64,000 nucleotides of DNA from Thomasclavelia sp047249845 (GTDB taxonomy: Bacteria; Bacillota_I; Bacilli_A; Erysipelotrichales; Coprobacillaceae): contig NZ_JBKTWO010000003.1 in the NCBI RefSeq assembly GCF_047249845.1, forward strand, positions 43,609 through 107,608, given 5' to 3'. Within the stretch, counting starts at the first letter, position 1. Each line of letters opens with the position of its first letter. Positions 50,756 through 59,284 of the stretch are shown here, one piece after another. Under the pieces are notes generated by a model that saw nothing but the letters and a program-made list of their open reading frames with translations, was not told where the DNA came from and made no database searches. The translations under genes were made by a program, and so were the position numbers.

Positions 50756-50771
50756 AGCAAATTCTGTGCCA
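50756..50771 (-). promoter_or_regulatory. Sigma-54 (-24/-12) promoter of the PTS operon
   Basis: Minus-strand TGGCAC (50766-50771), five bases, then TTGCT (50756-50760) match the RpoN consensus TGGCAC-N5-TTGCW exactly. It lies 27 bp before the IIA start. The activator gene is just upstream. Confidence 0.93.
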
Positions 50772-50825
50772 AAAATATTTTATCTTAACTAAAAAATAGA
50801 ATTTTGTTGGACACTTATATCAAGC

Positions 50826-50851
50826 AAAAAGCATGCCAACATTAGCATGCT
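50826..50851 (-). terminator. Rho-independent terminator after the LevR-like gene
   Basis: AGCATGC (50830-50836) and GCATGCT (50845-50851) pair around an 8-nt loop and are followed by T residues on the minus strand. The stop codon of the activator gene lies in the stem. It separates the activator from the sigma-54-dependent operon. Confidence 0.8.
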
Positions 50852-53528
50852 AATTATTTTTTACATATTCATAAATATATTCGACTTCTTCATATGGGAT
50901 TTCTACATTATAAAAATATTCAACTTCTTTCATAACTTGTTTTAAAGCAAGAATAAAATCTTGATGCTCACTAACAAAATCATCACTACTAAAAGAGGTA
51001 ATTGCCTGTTTTGTAATCAGTCTTTCAATTAAACAACAAATATGTACGTATAAACCAAAACATGTTGCATTTCTAAATCTTTTATTTAGTAACAATTGTA
51101 ATTCATCGATTGCATGAGAAACATGTTCTAATAATTTATTAGGATTTAGAATCGTTAAATTATTCATAACATTGGATAATGAAAAATTTTTTAAAATATT
51201 TTTTTCAAATAGATCTAGTTGTTCTTCTGTTAAATAAGATTTGAAATATTGTCGTAATTTTTCATAACCATTATGAATAATCAAATCCTCAATTGCAATA
51301 AATGGTATATCCTCAATATCGGGATTTAATGTTCCAACAACACAAATAATTTCATAATCATTAAAAAAATCATCAGTGTTATGATTTTCTATTAACGATG
51401 GATAGTCATATGTCATAACTTTGACTTCAAAACCTTCTGGTAAAGAATCAAAAATGATTGTTTTTAACTTATTTGCAGAACCAATGCCGCTAGCACAACT
51501 GCATAAGATGATCGGTTCCTTTTGATGATGCAGTTCTAAATGAATATGATATGGTTCTTGATCATTGATATGTTCAAAAATTTGTGTCATTAACAGTGAT
51601 TGTTTAATTCCTTGTCCAATTTGTAAAGCTAGTTTTGTATTAACATTATTAATTAAAGCAATATCCGTATTTTTAGTTTGAATCCCATGATAAATCTCTT
51701 CTAACGAACCCATATCAACTAATAAATATAATTTATTAATTTTTCCTAGATAAGATAAATATTCGTTAATTTTATGCACAATCATTTGACTATCAACATT
51801 TAAAGGCATATCGATAGCATCATATATGTATGTATCCAATAACTTATTTACCGATTCAGCAATCGAACTAGCAGTTGAAAAACCATGAGCAAGAATTATT
51901 GCAATTGTTTGATTATTTATATCATGATTAATATATTTATTAATTATAACTGTTAGAATATTAATAACCATAATATCAAAAGCACCATTTAAATTATCTT
52001 TAAAATAATCATATGCTTCCTGACTAATAAGATATTCACGATGATAATGTGTTTGTAAGTAATCCGTTAGTCCCTTTACTCTCTTTTCATTATCCTTTAT
52101 CCAAAGGGCAATTTTACAAGTATTATTATTATACTCCAACAAATAGCATGTCAAAGCAACAACTTCATTATGTGAGATCTTAAAACCATAACGACTAGTA
52201 ATCATATCTAAGACTTTATTTACTGTTTCTAAAAAATAATTACTTTGCATTATATCTTTTTTATTAAAAACAATTTTTTCAAAATAATCATCAATCAACC
52301 GACTAACTTTAGTTAGAAATTTATCATTAAATTCCAAAGAAATTATACTTTCATAAAAATTAATTACTTTATTTTGACTTGATGAAGGAACTAAACTTCT
52401 TAATGAAACCATCTGATGGTTTTGCATTAAAAGACTTTCAGGATTAACTGTTTTCATCATTGTTTCTGGTAAATGATAAGCATGAATTTGTAAAATATCA
52501 TTATTTTGATTAAATAGTGCATTTACACAACTTGATTGAATTATATTTGCCAGCTCTCCAATATTACCTTGAAAATGATAATTTAAAAGTAATTGATAAA
52601 CATTAGATGAAATTTCAATTTTCTTATGAATTCTTTGTTCTTCTTTATGATACAAAGAATAGATCAACTGTAATTTTTCATTTATTCCCCGTTGTTTTAA
52701 AGAAGGAATAGTTAAAATAACAGGAATTCTTCGTAACAGCGTTTTTAATAAAACCTCTTCAGGATTTTCAGTAGTTGCAAAAATAATTCGACAGCTTGAT
52801 TTATACCACTTATCATTATCTCCAACCATATGATAAATTCCCTGATCCATATATAAAAACAGCTTTTCCTGACATTCTGCTTTCAAACAATGCACCTCAT
52901 CTAAAAACAAAACGCCCCCATTAGCATGATAAAGTAAACCTAGATTATCTTTATCAGCTCCAGTAAATGCTCCCTTTTTATAACCAAACAAATTAGCTGT
53001 TAATAATTCAGGATTATTAGCATATTCTGAACAGTTGACTTGTACAAATTGTTTATCTTTTTCAATCATTTCCTGATTGACCAAAAACTCATAAGTTAAT
53101 TTAGCCATAAATGATTTACCAGTTCCTGTAGGTCCATAAAACAAAATAGGAAGTCCAACTGGAGGATAAGATACAGTTGCTTTTATTTTTTCAACAAGAT
53201 TGTTTAAACTATAATTATAGCCTATTAATTTATCAAAATCTTTTTGTTCTATTTCACCATTTAAAAATGTTTTTAATGATTCTAAACTTTTATACTCTAT
53301 CAAAGAAATAGATTTTTGATATTTTTTTTCTAAATATTGTTTATTTAAAAATAAAATTGGTCTAGAGGTGATTTTTATCACCTTACCTAGTTCATATAAA
53401 CGATTTAATTCACTAGAAACAATATTACGACTTAATTTTAATTGTTTAGATAAATCTAATGCATTACATTTTTCAAAATCATTTTGATTAATAAGCTGCT
53501 GGATATAAATTAATAATTTTTCTTCCAT
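50850..53528 (-). CDS. LevR-type sigma-54-dependent activator with PRD and PTS domains
   Basis: An 892-residue transcription activator. An N-terminal winged helix (about 1-60) is followed by an AAA+ domain with Walker A GPTGTGKS (132-139), the sigma-54 contact motif GAFTGA (186-191) and Walker B VLFLDE (206-211). Then come a PRD (from about 400), an EIIA-Man-like domain (IAIILAHGFSTASSIAESVN, about 535-660), an EIIB-like domain (IILCSCASGIGSANKLK, about 670-760) and a second PRD at the C-terminus. The PTS phosphorylates these domains to sense sugar flux. It should activate the PTS operon and perhaps rpoN, both next to it. Confidence 0.93.
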   Translation of the reverse strand: MEEKLLIYIQQLINQNDFEKCNALDLSKQLKLSRNIVSSELNRLYELGKVIKITSRPILFLNKQYLEKKYQKSISLIEYKSLESLKTFLNGEIEQKDFDKLIGYNYSLNNLVEKIKATVSYPPVGLPILFYGPTGTGKSFMAKLTYEFLVNQEMIEKDKQFVQVNCSEYANNPELLTANLFGYKKGAFTGADKDNLGLLYHANGGVLFLDEVHCLKAECQEKLFLYMDQGIYHMVGDNDKWYKSSCRIIFATTENPEEVLLKTLLRRIPVILTIPSLKQRGINEKLQLIYSLYHKEEQRIHKKIEISSNVYQLLLNYHFQGNIGELANIIQSSCVNALFNQNNDILQIHAYHLPETMMKTVNPESLLMQNHQMVSLRSLVPSSSQNKVINFYESIISLEFNDKFLTKVSRLIDDYFEKIVFNKKDIMQSNYFLETVNKVLDMITSRYGFKISHNEVVALTCYLLEYNNNTCKIALWIKDNEKRVKGLTDYLQTHYHREYLISQEAYDYFKDNLNGAFDIMVINILTVIINKYINHDINNQTIAIILAHGFSTASSIAESVNKLLDTYIYDAIDMPLNVDSQMIVHKINEYLSYLGKINKLYLLVDMGSLEEIYHGIQTKNTDIALINNVNTKLALQIGQGIKQSLLMTQIFEHINDQEPYHIHLELHHQKEPIILCSCASGIGSANKLKTIIFDSLPEGFEVKVMTYDYPSLIENHNTDDFFNDYEIICVVGTLNPDIEDIPFIAIEDLIIHNGYEKLRQYFKSYLTEEQLDLFEKNILKNFSLSNVMNNLTILNPNKLLEHVSHAIDELQLLLNKRFRNATCFGLYVHICCLIERLITKQAITSFSSDDFVSEHQDFILALKQVMKEVEYFYNVEIPYEEVEYIYEYVKNN

Positions 53529-53547
53529 ATTTTGCCTCCTCTTTTTT

Positions 53548-53577
53548 ATCTTAATCTACTTTGAAAATCGGTGTCAA
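53548..53577 (-). promoter_or_regulatory. Sigma-A promoter of the LevR-like gene
   Basis: Minus-strand TTGACA (53572-53577) and TAAGAT (53548-53553) with an 18-bp spacer lie 20 bp before the start codon. Confidence 0.6.
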
Positions 53578-53611
53578 GATTAATTTATTTATGTTTGTTT
53601 AACTCTTATTT

Positions 53612-53626
53612 TGGCACAAATTTTGC
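53612..53626 (+). promoter_or_regulatory. Sigma-54 (-24/-12) promoter before rpoN
   Basis: TGGCAC (53612-53617), five bases, then TTGC (53623-53626) on the plus strand match the RpoN consensus exactly. Transcription would start near 53638, just before the AGAGGTGAAG ribosome binding site of rpoN. Confidence 0.9.
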
Positions 53627-53652
53627 TAATATATATGTAGAGGTGAAGCTAA

Positions 53653-54873
53653 ATGAAGCAGAAAATGAGTTATCAACAAACTTTAAAACAAACTTTTAAA
53701 TTAAATCAGAAAATGCTTAATTCCTTAGATTTTTTAAAAGTTGATAATATTGAAATGAATCAAATGATTGATGAAGCATTACAAACAAACCCCTTTTTAG
53801 AAACAAAAGCCATGCCTGTTGAACATGATTATAATTACTTAGAAAATATTTCTCTTCAAAAAACTTTACAAGAAGAGCTATATTATCAATTATATGGCTA
53901 TAAAGAGCCATATGATAAAGAAATTACTTCATATATTATTGAGTCATTAAATGATAAGGGATTTTTAAGCTATTCAAAAGAAACTTATCTTGAAGAATTA
54001 AATATCAGTAATGAAATATTTGAAAAAAATTTAGAGATTATTCAATCATTTGAACCAATTGGGGTTGGTGCCCAGGATACAATTGATTCTATTTGTATTC
54101 AATTAAAAAAAGCAAACAAAATAAAAGCATATAAATTAATGAAACTATATAAAGATATTATTTTAACTCAAAACTATAATTTGATTGAAAAAAGAACTCG
54201 TCTTACAAAAAAAGAAATAGATGAATTATTTAAAGATATTAAACAATGTGACCCTTTTCCTTGTGGTCAATATTCTTCTGTTGAAAATTATATTTATCCT
54301 GATATCAATATTACTATTGAAAATAATGAAATCATTATTACACCCATCAATCAGCCTAATCTTATTGTTAATGATAGCCTATATCAAGTTGTTAAAAATG
54401 ATCAGCAAATGAAAAAGTATTTCCAGGAAGCACATTTTTTAATTGAGAATCTAACTAAAAGAAATAAAACAATTTTAATGATTGCTAATGAATTAGTAGC
54501 TATTCAAGAAGGATATTTTAAATATCAAGATGAACTTGTTGCCTGTACCCTTTCTGATTTAGAAGCAAAATGTGGATTTCATAAATCAACAATTTCAAGA
54601 ACTTTAAATAATAAATATTATTCTTTTCATAATGAGATCTTTCCTCTAAAAAATTTACTTGTTTCCAAAACTAATAGTGGTGATAGCAGTGATTCTATTA
54701 AAAAAGCACTTGTTTTACTAATTAGTAATGAAAATAAAAATAAGCCTCTATCCGATGAAGCTTTAGTAAAAAAACTAGAAGAATTAGACTTATATTGTTC
54801 AAGAAGAGCTATTACAAAATATCGTCAACAGCTTTCTATTCCTTCATCATCAAAAAGAAAGATAAAAAATTAA
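53653..54873 (+). CDS. rpoN: RNA polymerase sigma-54 factor RpoN
   Basis: A 406-residue sigma factor. Region I (about 1-50) is rich in Gln, Leu and Met (SYQQTLKQTFKLNQKMLNSLDFL), and core-binding and helix-turn-helix regions follow (VACTLSDLEAKCGFHKSTISRTLNNKYY). The RpoN box at about 384-393 reads RRAITKYRQQ, close to the canonical ARRTVAKYRE that reads the -24 element. It is about 60 residues shorter than the E. coli protein, as usual in Firmicutes. It is divergent from the LevR-like gene and has a sigma-54 promoter of its own. Confidence 0.95.
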   Translation: MKQKMSYQQTLKQTFKLNQKMLNSLDFLKVDNIEMNQMIDEALQTNPFLETKAMPVEHDYNYLENISLQKTLQEELYYQLYGYKEPYDKEITSYIIESLNDKGFLSYSKETYLEELNISNEIFEKNLEIIQSFEPIGVGAQDTIDSICIQLKKANKIKAYKLMKLYKDIILTQNYNLIEKRTRLTKKEIDELFKDIKQCDPFPCGQYSSVENYIYPDINITIENNEIIITPINQPNLIVNDSLYQVVKNDQQMKKYFQEAHFLIENLTKRNKTILMIANELVAIQEGYFKYQDELVACTLSDLEAKCGFHKSTISRTLNNKYYSFHNEIFPLKNLLVSKTNSGDSSDSIKKALVLLISNENKNKPLSDEALVKKLEELDLYCSRRAITKYRQQLSIPSSSKRKIKN

Positions 54874-55352
54874 TCCTAATAAGACTTCTCACAACTACTT
54901 CAAAATACACAGGTTTTACTTTCTACAATTAAAAAAAGAGCTATCTAATAATATATTGGTTATTACCACCAATAATATTAAATAATCTCTTTCATTCAAA
55001 ACCACAAGTTATTTTGCAAACCCAAAATTATGTTCAATTTCTATCTGCCTTAACATAACAATTTATAATTAATTAGACTTATTTCAATTATTATCAGTTT
55101 TTATCATCTTGATAATTATACCCTTTATAAATATCAATAACTCATCCATTGATCTATATGTACTGATTATCTATCCATTTAACATCACACATTTCTCAAT
55201 AGTCTTCACTATCTAAACCATTCGATACTACTTTTTAACAATAAATTGTTTTTATAACATAATAAAAATTGTCTTTTAAAATCATCAAATCTCCCTTTAT
55301 ATACGATATCATTAAAATAAATAATAGTAAAATGATTAATATATTTGAAAAT
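54874..55352. other. Gene-free interval, possibly decayed coding sequence
   Basis: No intact gene is seen. A hairpin TATTGGT-N7-ACCAATA lies near 54955-54975 without a T run and may be a weak rpoN terminator. On the minus strand a GGGAG site precedes a 16-codon reading frame (MILKDNFYYVIKTIYC) near 55295-55240. In-frame-looking fragments continue in shifting frames toward 55080, which suggests the remains of an older gene I cannot identify. Confidence 0.4.
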
Positions 55353-56702
55353 TTATACTTTTTTTAAATTTCTACCGATTGTAAGCCACATAGTAATATA
55401 ACATGCTCCACCACCAATAAAGTTGCTAATAGCTTCTGCTATAAAAACTCCATTAATGCCTATATAAGCAGGTAATATTATAGTTAATGGGGCGACAATA
55501 ATCACTTTTCTAAATATTGAAAAGAAAATTGCTTGTTTGGCTTTTCCTAACCCAACCGCTATTGCTTGTCCTACCATCTGAAAGGCCATCATGAAAAAAC
55601 CAAAAAAATAAAGTCTCAAAGCACTTATACCATTATTTATTATCTCTTGGTTATGTGAGAAGATCTTAATAAATATTTCTGGGAAAATAGTTATTGATAA
55701 CCAAAGTATCAACATCATTGATAGAGAAGTCAGTGTTACAAATTTAATTCCCTTTAATACTCGATCATATTTTTTAGCACCATAATTATATCCTAGAACT
55801 GGTTGACAAGCATTTGCCATTCCTTGTCCTGGAAGTGAGGCTACTTCACGAATTGAATTGATGATTGTCATAATTGCAATATATAAATCCCCACCATATG
55901 TTTGTAATGTTGAATTACAAACAATTGTTACAATTGAATTAGTTATTGCCATCATAAATCCTGCTGTACCTAAAGAAAATATTTTTGTCACATATTTTTT
56001 CTTTAAAACTATATTTTTTCTTTTTAGTTTAAGAATAGTTTTTTTACCTGTTAAAAAATAGATAGTCCAAAAAGCTGAAATAAATTGAGAAATAACTGTT
56101 GCTAAAGCTGCTCCTTTAACACCTAATCCTAAAGTAAAAATAAATATTGGATCTAAGATAATATTTATTATTGCTCCAATCAATACAGTCATCATTCCAA
56201 TCTTAGCAAAACCCTGACTATTAATAAAACTATTCATCCCTAAACCAATCAATACAAACACTGTTCCTAATAAATATATACTCATATAATCATTAGCATA
56301 AGAAATTGTATTTTTACTTGCACCAAATAACCATAGTAGATCCTCTTTAAATAAAAAAACAATAATTGTTAAAATGATACCAAAGATAATTAATAAAATA
56401 AATGAATTACCCATTATTTCTTCTGCTTCTTGATTTTTACCTTGCCCTCTAGCAATTGAGCAAAGAGGTGCTCCACCCATACCAAATAAATTTGCAAATG
56501 CAATAATAATAGAGATCAGCGGTAGGCATAGTCCTAATCCTCCCATCGCTAATGTAGCTACATCTGGTATTCTGCCAATATAAACCCTATCAATCACATT
56601 ATATAAAACGTTAATTAGCTGAGCAATGATCATTGGCCCAGCTAAATTTATGATATGTCTTGATATATTTCCACAAGCAAAGTTATTTTTATCAATCTCC
56701 AT
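55353..56702 (-). CDS. MATE family multidrug/toxic compound efflux transporter
   Basis: A 449-residue protein with twelve predicted membrane segments arranged as two homologous halves. ISRHIINLAGPMIIAQLINVLYNVIDRVYIGRI opens the first half; PLCSIARGQGKNQEAEEIMGN and ACQPVLGYNYGAKKYDRV are the paired inter-helix signatures. It exports drugs or metabolites against sodium or protons. I place the start at ATG 56702, with GGGTGG seven bases upstream; an earlier ATG at 56741 would overlap the LURP gene further. It overlaps or abuts that gene, so they share a transcript. Confidence 0.93.
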   Translation of the reverse strand: MEIDKNNFACGNISRHIINLAGPMIIAQLINVLYNVIDRVYIGRIPDVATLAMGGLGLCLPLISIIIAFANLFGMGGAPLCSIARGQGKNQEAEEIMGNSFILLIIFGIILTIIVFLFKEDLLWLFGASKNTISYANDYMSIYLLGTVFVLIGLGMNSFINSQGFAKIGMMTVLIGAIINIILDPIFIFTLGLGVKGAALATVISQFISAFWTIYFLTGKKTILKLKRKNIVLKKKYVTKIFSLGTAGFMMAITNSIVTIVCNSTLQTYGGDLYIAIMTIINSIREVASLPGQGMANACQPVLGYNYGAKKYDRVLKGIKFVTLTSLSMMLILWLSITIFPEIFIKIFSHNQEIINNGISALRLYFFGFFMMAFQMVGQAIAVGLGKAKQAIFFSIFRKVIIVAPLTIILPAYIGINGVFIAEAISNFIGGGACYITMWLTIGRNLKKV

Positions 56703-56722
56703 TTTGACCACCCTTTTATTAT

Positions 56723-57196
56723 TTATCCGTTGTTTGAACATTTTTGAGCGTCAATAGCTAAAACTATCATTAAAACATATAATGCATTTTGGGGATTATC
56801 TATATTTAAAGTATAAGTATCTGTTAAATTAAAAATTTCTTTATTAATATCTCCAATGACTAAACCATTTTGATCAATTATTTCATAATTCCATTCTAAA
56901 AAGTTCCCTGTAATCTGCCAATTATTGCAATCAAGATTAAAGGTCGGCCTAAAAAAACTAAGTTCTTTTTTTATTTGTCCAATACATTGATCATTTATAT
57001 ACATCTTAAACTTTGGAAGTAATGTTAAAACTTCCTCTTTAATAGTTCCTATGTGTAATCCCTGGTTATCATAGATACACAGTTTATGACCCCAACTTAA
57101 TTCTCCCTTTACTGTGTATACAACATTTCCATATTCATCAAATATATCATAACTATCAAACCATGAAAATAACCTTTGTTTAAATAATAATTTCAT
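56723..57196 (-). CDS. LURP-one-related (YxjI-like) protein
   Basis: A 157-residue protein of the LURP-one/DUF567 family, a Tubby-like closed beta-barrel. KLLFKQRLFSWFDSYDIFDEYGNVVYTVKGELSWGHKL and IYDNQGLHIGTIKEEVLTLLPKFKMYI show the alternating strands and D..G/Q turns of the repeats. Tubby-like barrels bind phosphoinositides or other membrane lipids in eukaryotes; in bacteria the role is unknown. It begins 30 bases behind the histidine kinase terminator and runs into the MATE gene. Confidence 0.85.
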   Translation of the reverse strand: MKLLFKQRLFSWFDSYDIFDEYGNVVYTVKGELSWGHKLCIYDNQGLHIGTIKEEVLTLLPKFKMYINDQCIGQIKKELSFFRPTFNLDCNNWQITGNFLEWNYEIIDQNGLVIGDINKEIFNLTDTYTLNIDNPQNALYVLMIVLAIDAQKCSNNG

Positions 57197-57225
57197 CTAT
57201 TTTCCTCCACTAGATAATAATAACA

Positions 57226-57249
57226 TAAAAAGGATAGCTCAAGCTATCC
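57226..57249 (-). terminator. Terminator after the histidine kinase gene
   Basis: GGATAGCT (57232-57239) and AGCTATCC (57242-57249) form a tight hairpin followed by TTTTT on the minus strand. The kinase stop codon is inside the stem. Confidence 0.85.
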
Positions 57250-58557
57250 ATTTATATTCTTTTCAATAATAAAACTTACACCAACATCTCTATTTACTGC
57301 TGTTACATTATAATTATACATTGTACATGTTTTATGAACAATTGATAAACCTAATCCAAATTGACCCTTTGTTCCTTTTTCATAGGGTTTAAATAATGCC
57401 TCGATATTTTCATTATCTATTGATTCACCATCATTATATATTTCCAAATAACCTTGTTTTAAAATTATCTTGATTTTACTATTTACATAACGATATGCAT
57501 TTTCAATAATATTTTCAACACATATACGCCAACACTCCTCATCACCCTTAAATGAAACAAATGCTAAATCAGTTTCTATTGCTATTTCAGGATGCATTCC
57601 TTGTAACTGAAGAGTAATGTGTTCAATCAAGGCTTTCATATCTACTTCATTATTACTATTTTCACTGCTCAAAAAGTCTAAACGATTTAAATATAACAAA
57701 CTTTTAACTTTACCATCTAAGCGATCAGCATTTTCAATAATAATATCCATTGAAGCATCCTTATCACCATATGGATATATATCATCTTTAACACTTTGTG
57801 AATATGATTTAATTAAAGCAATCGGTGTTTTTAGATCATGAGATATATTATGAATCATTTCCTCTTTAGTCCTGTTTTGGCGATCAATTTCTTCTTTCAT
57901 CACTACCAGCTCGTTAGAAACAATTCCTATTTCATCGCCACGATCAATTTTTAGCTCACTCTTTTTATCATTTCTAATATCTTCAATATAATTTCTAATA
58001 GCTTTTAATGGTTTAATTAAGCTACTTACCCATAAGAAAATGACTACACCAATAATTGTAAATGATATATACAAGATATTAATTATTTGTTGTCTTATTG
58101 CAGAAATTAAATTAGCTGAATAATCACTATATACTAATGATACAATATATGTATTATCATCTTTTTTTGTAATTTGATAGTAAACAGTGGTACCTGAAAG
58201 ATCACCTTTTTTTTGAATCTTTTCTTTATCACTTTCAATCATTTCAAATAAATAATTTCTAAATACATAACTTAATTTTTCTGCTTCACTATATGTAATA
58301 TTCTCTGAAGGAATCAAAACATTATTTTTAGCATCATATTTCATATGATATATTTGTTTATCTGTAGATTTTTCGATTGGACTATATCCATAATCAACAT
58401 AACCTCGTTGGGCGGTTTCAAGAGTTTGAAACATTTGATTATCAATTAAATTTGTTAAATTTTTATTTATAAGGGGTACTAATATTACTAAAACAACCAG
58501 AGCTATTAATGAAAAGATGATAATTAATTGTCGTTGAAGGGAAAATTTCTTTAACAT
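57244..58557 (-). CDS. Sensor histidine kinase
   Basis: A 437-residue membrane kinase: first membrane segment about 10-30, an extracytoplasmic sensor region (31-157), second segment about 158-180, then a HAMP linker. The phosphorylated His240 is in NISHDLKTPIALIKSYSQSV, and the ATP-binding domain has N box VENIIENAYRYVN, G1 EIYNDGESI and G2 KGQFGLGLSIV. The signal is unknown. Its start overlaps the stop of the regulator gene, so the two act as a pair. Confidence 0.93.
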   Translation of the reverse strand: MLKKFSLQRQLIIIFSLIALVVLVILVPLINKNLTNLIDNQMFQTLETAQRGYVDYGYSPIEKSTDKQIYHMKYDAKNNVLIPSENITYSEAEKLSYVFRNYLFEMIESDKEKIQKKGDLSGTTVYYQITKKDDNTYIVSLVYSDYSANLISAIRQQIINILYISFTIIGVVIFLWVSSLIKPLKAIRNYIEDIRNDKKSELKIDRGDEIGIVSNELVVMKEEIDRQNRTKEEMIHNISHDLKTPIALIKSYSQSVKDDIYPYGDKDASMDIIIENADRLDGKVKSLLYLNRLDFLSSENSNNEVDMKALIEHITLQLQGMHPEIAIETDLAFVSFKGDEECWRICVENIIENAYRYVNSKIKIILKQGYLEIYNDGESIDNENIEALFKPYEKGTKGQFGLGLSIVHKTCTMYNYNVTAVNRDVGVSFIIEKNING

Positions 58558-59210
58558 TAGTCTAAACGATAGCCAAATCCATAAATTGTACGAACATTGA
58601 TTTCTGGCATTTTCTTTCTAAGTCTTCTTAATGTATCATCAACTACCCGATCACTACCAAAATAATTTTCATCCCAAACTTTATTGAGAACCTGCTCTCG
58701 AGATATTGCTAAGCCTTTATTTATAATAAAGTATACTAATAAGTCATATTCTTTTGTTGTTAAAATAATTTCTTCATTTTGATAAAATACTCTTCTTTTT
58801 TCCAGATCGATATCATAACCATCCATCTTAATCTTTGATGGATCATCATATGAACGTTTAATTAAATTATTAATTCTTAAAATAACTTCTTTAATATTAA
58901 ATGGTTTGGTTATATAATCATCAGAACCTTTTTCTAAGCCAATAATTCGATCAAATTCCTGATCACGAGCAGACATAAAAATAATCGGCATTTTAGGACG
59001 GGCACTTTTTATTTCATTAAATAGTTCAAAACCACTTGAACGATCTAACATAATATCTATCAACCATAAATGAACATCGTCACTTTTATGCATTAATGCT
59101 TCATCATATGTATAAAAAGAATATACAATATATCCTTCTTTTTCTAAATAGGTTCTTACTAAATCATTTAAATTCTTTTCATCATCAATAATATTTATTT
59201 TAAATTGCAT
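58557..59210 (-). CDS. OmpR-family response regulator
   Basis: A 217-residue regulator paired with the kinase downstream. The receiver domain has the acidic pair IIDDEKN, phosphoryl acceptor Asp52 (LIDIMLD) and FMSARDQEFDRIIGLEKGSDDYITKPF. The winged-helix DNA-binding domain has LTTKEYDLLVYFIINKGLAISREQVLNKVW and VDDTLRRLRKKM. The start is ATG 59210 with GAGGTG eight bases before it; GTG 59219 overlaps that site. A terminator separates it from glmM. Confidence 0.94.
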   Translation of the reverse strand: MQFKINIIDDEKNLNDLVRTYLEKEGYIVYSFYTYDEALMHKSDDVHLWLIDIMLDRSSGFELFNEIKSARPKMPIIFMSARDQEFDRIIGLEKGSDDYITKPFNIKEVILRINNLIKRSYDDPSKIKMDGYDIDLEKRRVFYQNEEIILTTKEYDLLVYFIINKGLAISREQVLNKVWDENYFGSDRVVDDTLRRLRKKMPEINVRTIYGFGYRLD

Positions 59211-59232
59211 GTATTTCACCTCACTTTTAATA

Positions 59233-59265
59233 TATATAAAATATTGCCATATTATATGGCAATAT
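59233..59265 (-). terminator. Rho-independent terminator after glmM
   Basis: Eleven-base perfect arms 59241-59251 and 59255-59265 with a TTA/TAA loop are followed by TTTTATAT on the minus strand. Confidence 0.8.
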
Positions 59266-59284
59266 TATGTGACATTATGTTATT

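Noticed and set aside
53717..53911. Minus-strand reading frame inside rpoN
   Set aside because: It is a shadow of the rpoN coding sequence with no start signal or family likeness.
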